Positions 62,850 through 64,000 of a stretch of DNA of 64,000 nt are shown in pieces. A program made the translations under genes and the position numbers. Source of the stretch: Leucobacter chromiireducens subsp. chromiireducens (lineage in GTDB: Bacteria; Actinomycetota; Actinomycetes; Actinomycetales; Microbacteriaceae). The stretch covers positions 434,001 to 498,000 of the forward strand of contig NZ_QYAD01000001.1 in NCBI RefSeq assembly GCF_016758255.1. Direction: 5' to 3'. Each line of letters opens with the position of its first letter. Within the stretch, counting starts at the first letter, position 1. The notes beneath the pieces are model-generated. The model made no database searches. It was given only the letters and a program-made list of their open reading frames with translations, and was not told where the DNA came from.

Positions 62850-64000
62850 ATGACCACCACCCGAGGCTCTCCCCCTGCTGGCTCGCCGCTCGCGCCGCGC
62901 CGGGCTTCCCGGGTGCGTTTCCAGAAGACCCCCAGCCCGTCCGCTCCAAACCCCGCCGCCGCCCCGGAGTTCGACCCCACCGAGCTCATCACCAAAGCGT
63001 TCGCGTCCGCCGCCCCGGGTGTCATCCCACCCGTGTTCTCCGTTCGGGTGGTGGATGACGTGGTCGGCATGCTGGAACAGTTTGACCGCTTCCAGAGCAT
63101 TCTCACCGCCGCACGCCTGAACGTTCTTTCCTTCGCGATGGAGACCGCGGTGCACCGTGCCCCTTCCGGCAGTGGCGACATCCCGTACCGTTCCCTGCGT
63201 GCCGAAATCGCTACCGCCCTCCACCAGAGCGAACACATCGTGGAGCGCGATCTGAACCTTGCGAGTGCGCTCACGATGCGTTTCCCTGCGACTCTGCCGC
63301 GTATGCTCACCGGGCAGGTTTCTCCCGAGCATGTGCGGGCACTTGTGGAATCCGCGGACGCGCTGGGGCTTGGGCAGGACTCGGAGTCGGTGCGTGTGCG
63401 GGGTAGGTACGAGGCGGAGGTGTTGCGGCGTGCTGAGTCCCAGACTCCGCAGCGTTTGCGGCCGATCGCGCGGAAGCTTGCGCGTGAGCTCGCGAGAACG
63501 TTGCCGAAGCCGGCCCCGTTCCCGGGCGTTGACTCCACGGGCGGTGGCCCGGCAGGTGCTGACCAGTCCTCCCCGGATCCGTCCAGCACCGACCCGAGTG
63601 CCTCTGACCCGGTGAGCACCGACCCGAACGACACAGCTCCAACAAGCACCGATCCCAGCGACACCGAACCAAACACCGGCGCTCCTGCACCCTCCCCGGA
63701 GTGTGAGCGGCGGGTGTGGGTGCGTGATCACGAGAACGGCATGGCGGAGCTTGTGGCGTTCATGCCGACTCCTGTGGCGTATGCCATTCATGATCGCTTG
63801 ACGCGGCTCGCGAAGTCCGCGGAGGTCACCGAGCACCAACTCGCCCGCACCCTCACTGGTCGCGATGGTCTTTCCGCGGGTGCAGGCATCGGCACGCGCA
63901 CGCGCACGAGCACGGGCACGGGCGCGGGTGAAGAGTCACCCGCGCACCCCACGCGCAAGCCACGGGGTGTGAGAGCACAGAGTGTCGCAGAACGACGGCG
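62850..64000 (+). CDS. DUF222-family protein, probable HNH endonuclease (3' truncated)
   Basis: The frame stays open from ATG 62850 to the right edge (383 codons). After a 35-residue Pro/Ser-rich head come DUF222-type helices: MLEQFDRFQSILTAARLNVL, DIPYRSLRAEIATALHQS, LASALTMRFPATLPRMLTGQVSPEHVRALVESAD. A Ser-Thr-Asp-Pro-rich insertion follows (63527-63702), then WVRDHENGMAELVAFMPTPVAYAIHDRL, as in DUF222 proteins of this order. The HNH nuclease domain that usually comes later would lie beyond the window. These genes occur in many copies in actinobacteria. The 170 bases before it hold no clear promoter. Confidence 0.8.
   Translation, partial: MTTTRGSPPAGSPLAPRRASRVRFQKTPSPSAPNPAAAPEFDPTELITKAFASAAPGVIPPVFSVRVVDDVVGMLEQFDRFQSILTAARLNVLSFAMETAVHRAPSGSGDIPYRSLRAEIATALHQSEHIVERDLNLASALTMRFPATLPRMLTGQVSPEHVRALVESADALGLGQDSESVRVRGRYEAEVLRRAESQTPQRLRPIARKLARELARTLPKPAPFPGVDSTGGGPAGADQSSPDPSSTDPSASDPVSTDPNDTAPTSTDPSDTEPNTGAPAPSPECERRVWVRDHENGMAELVAFMPTPVAYAIHDRLTRLAKSAEVTEHQLARTLTGRDGLSAGAGIGTRTRTSTGTGAGEESPAHPTRKPRGVRAQSVAERR

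Overview
The window is a piece of a high-GC actinobacterial chromosome, most likely from the family Microbacteriaceae; a Leucobacter-like genus is a low-confidence guess. The reasons are Tad-pilus genes of the CpaF/TadB/DUF4244/TadE type next to topA, dnaX-recR-lysC-asd gene order, a PurSQL-type purine pathway, a DUF222 protein, an LAXTG-type sorting signal and many starts lying 6-8 bases behind a TANNNT -10 box, the pattern of leaderless transcripts. I see no phage, transposon, CRISPR array or tRNA gene. The sequence looks like continuous chromosome, with accessory metabolic cassettes set between core genes.

Layout. 1-4.6 kb: the tail of an unknown gene, a wall-anchored subtilase, the SRP RNA gene ffs, and a divergent pair of winged-helix regulators with low-complexity tails. 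4.6-8 kb: pta-ackA. 8.2-15 kb: a catabolic operon with a polyamine-type ABC importer (potBCDA order), a C-N hydrolase, an RraA-like aldolase, a BKACE (DUF849) enzyme and an Lrp regulator, which meets a second Lrp regulator tail to tail. 15.6-22 kb: dnaX, recR, lysC (with an internal beta-subunit start) and asd. 22-28.4 kb: metallophosphoesterase, a bifunctional PASTA penicillin-binding protein, DUF4177, RidA and acs. 28.6-32.4 kb: a compact Tad pilus locus ending in a TadG/Rv3654c-like protein fused to an M23 peptidase. 32.6-36.1 kb: topA-tmk. 36.1-43.9 kb: 5-methylthioribose kinase, a ribose-type ABC importer, methylthioribose-1-phosphate isomerase, a GntR/UTRA regulator and a FucA/Ald2-like class II aldolase. 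44.1-48.8 kb: a FatBCD/YclNOPQ-like iron-chelate importer and a serine hydrolase. 48.9-62.7 kb: purL, purQ-purS, purC, purD, purF and purM, interleaved with opposite-strand genes (membrane proteins, tandem GNAT, acidic AHSA1-like protein, SCP-like protein, two TatA copies). The right edge cuts a DUF222 gene.

The two most interesting systems are the 36-44 kb cassette and the Tad-M23 fusion. The cassette reads as import plus phosphorylation, isomerisation and aldol cleavage of 5-methylthioribose or 5-deoxyribose (a DHAP shunt fed from outside), controlled by a GntR repressor with palindromic sites over two promoters. The Tad fusion places a predicted cell-wall endopeptidase directly in a pilus operon. 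The potBCDA-amidase-RraA-BKACE operon is a third candidate, with an unassigned substrate. Intergenic stretches are all under 300 bases; those holding recognisable signals are listed.
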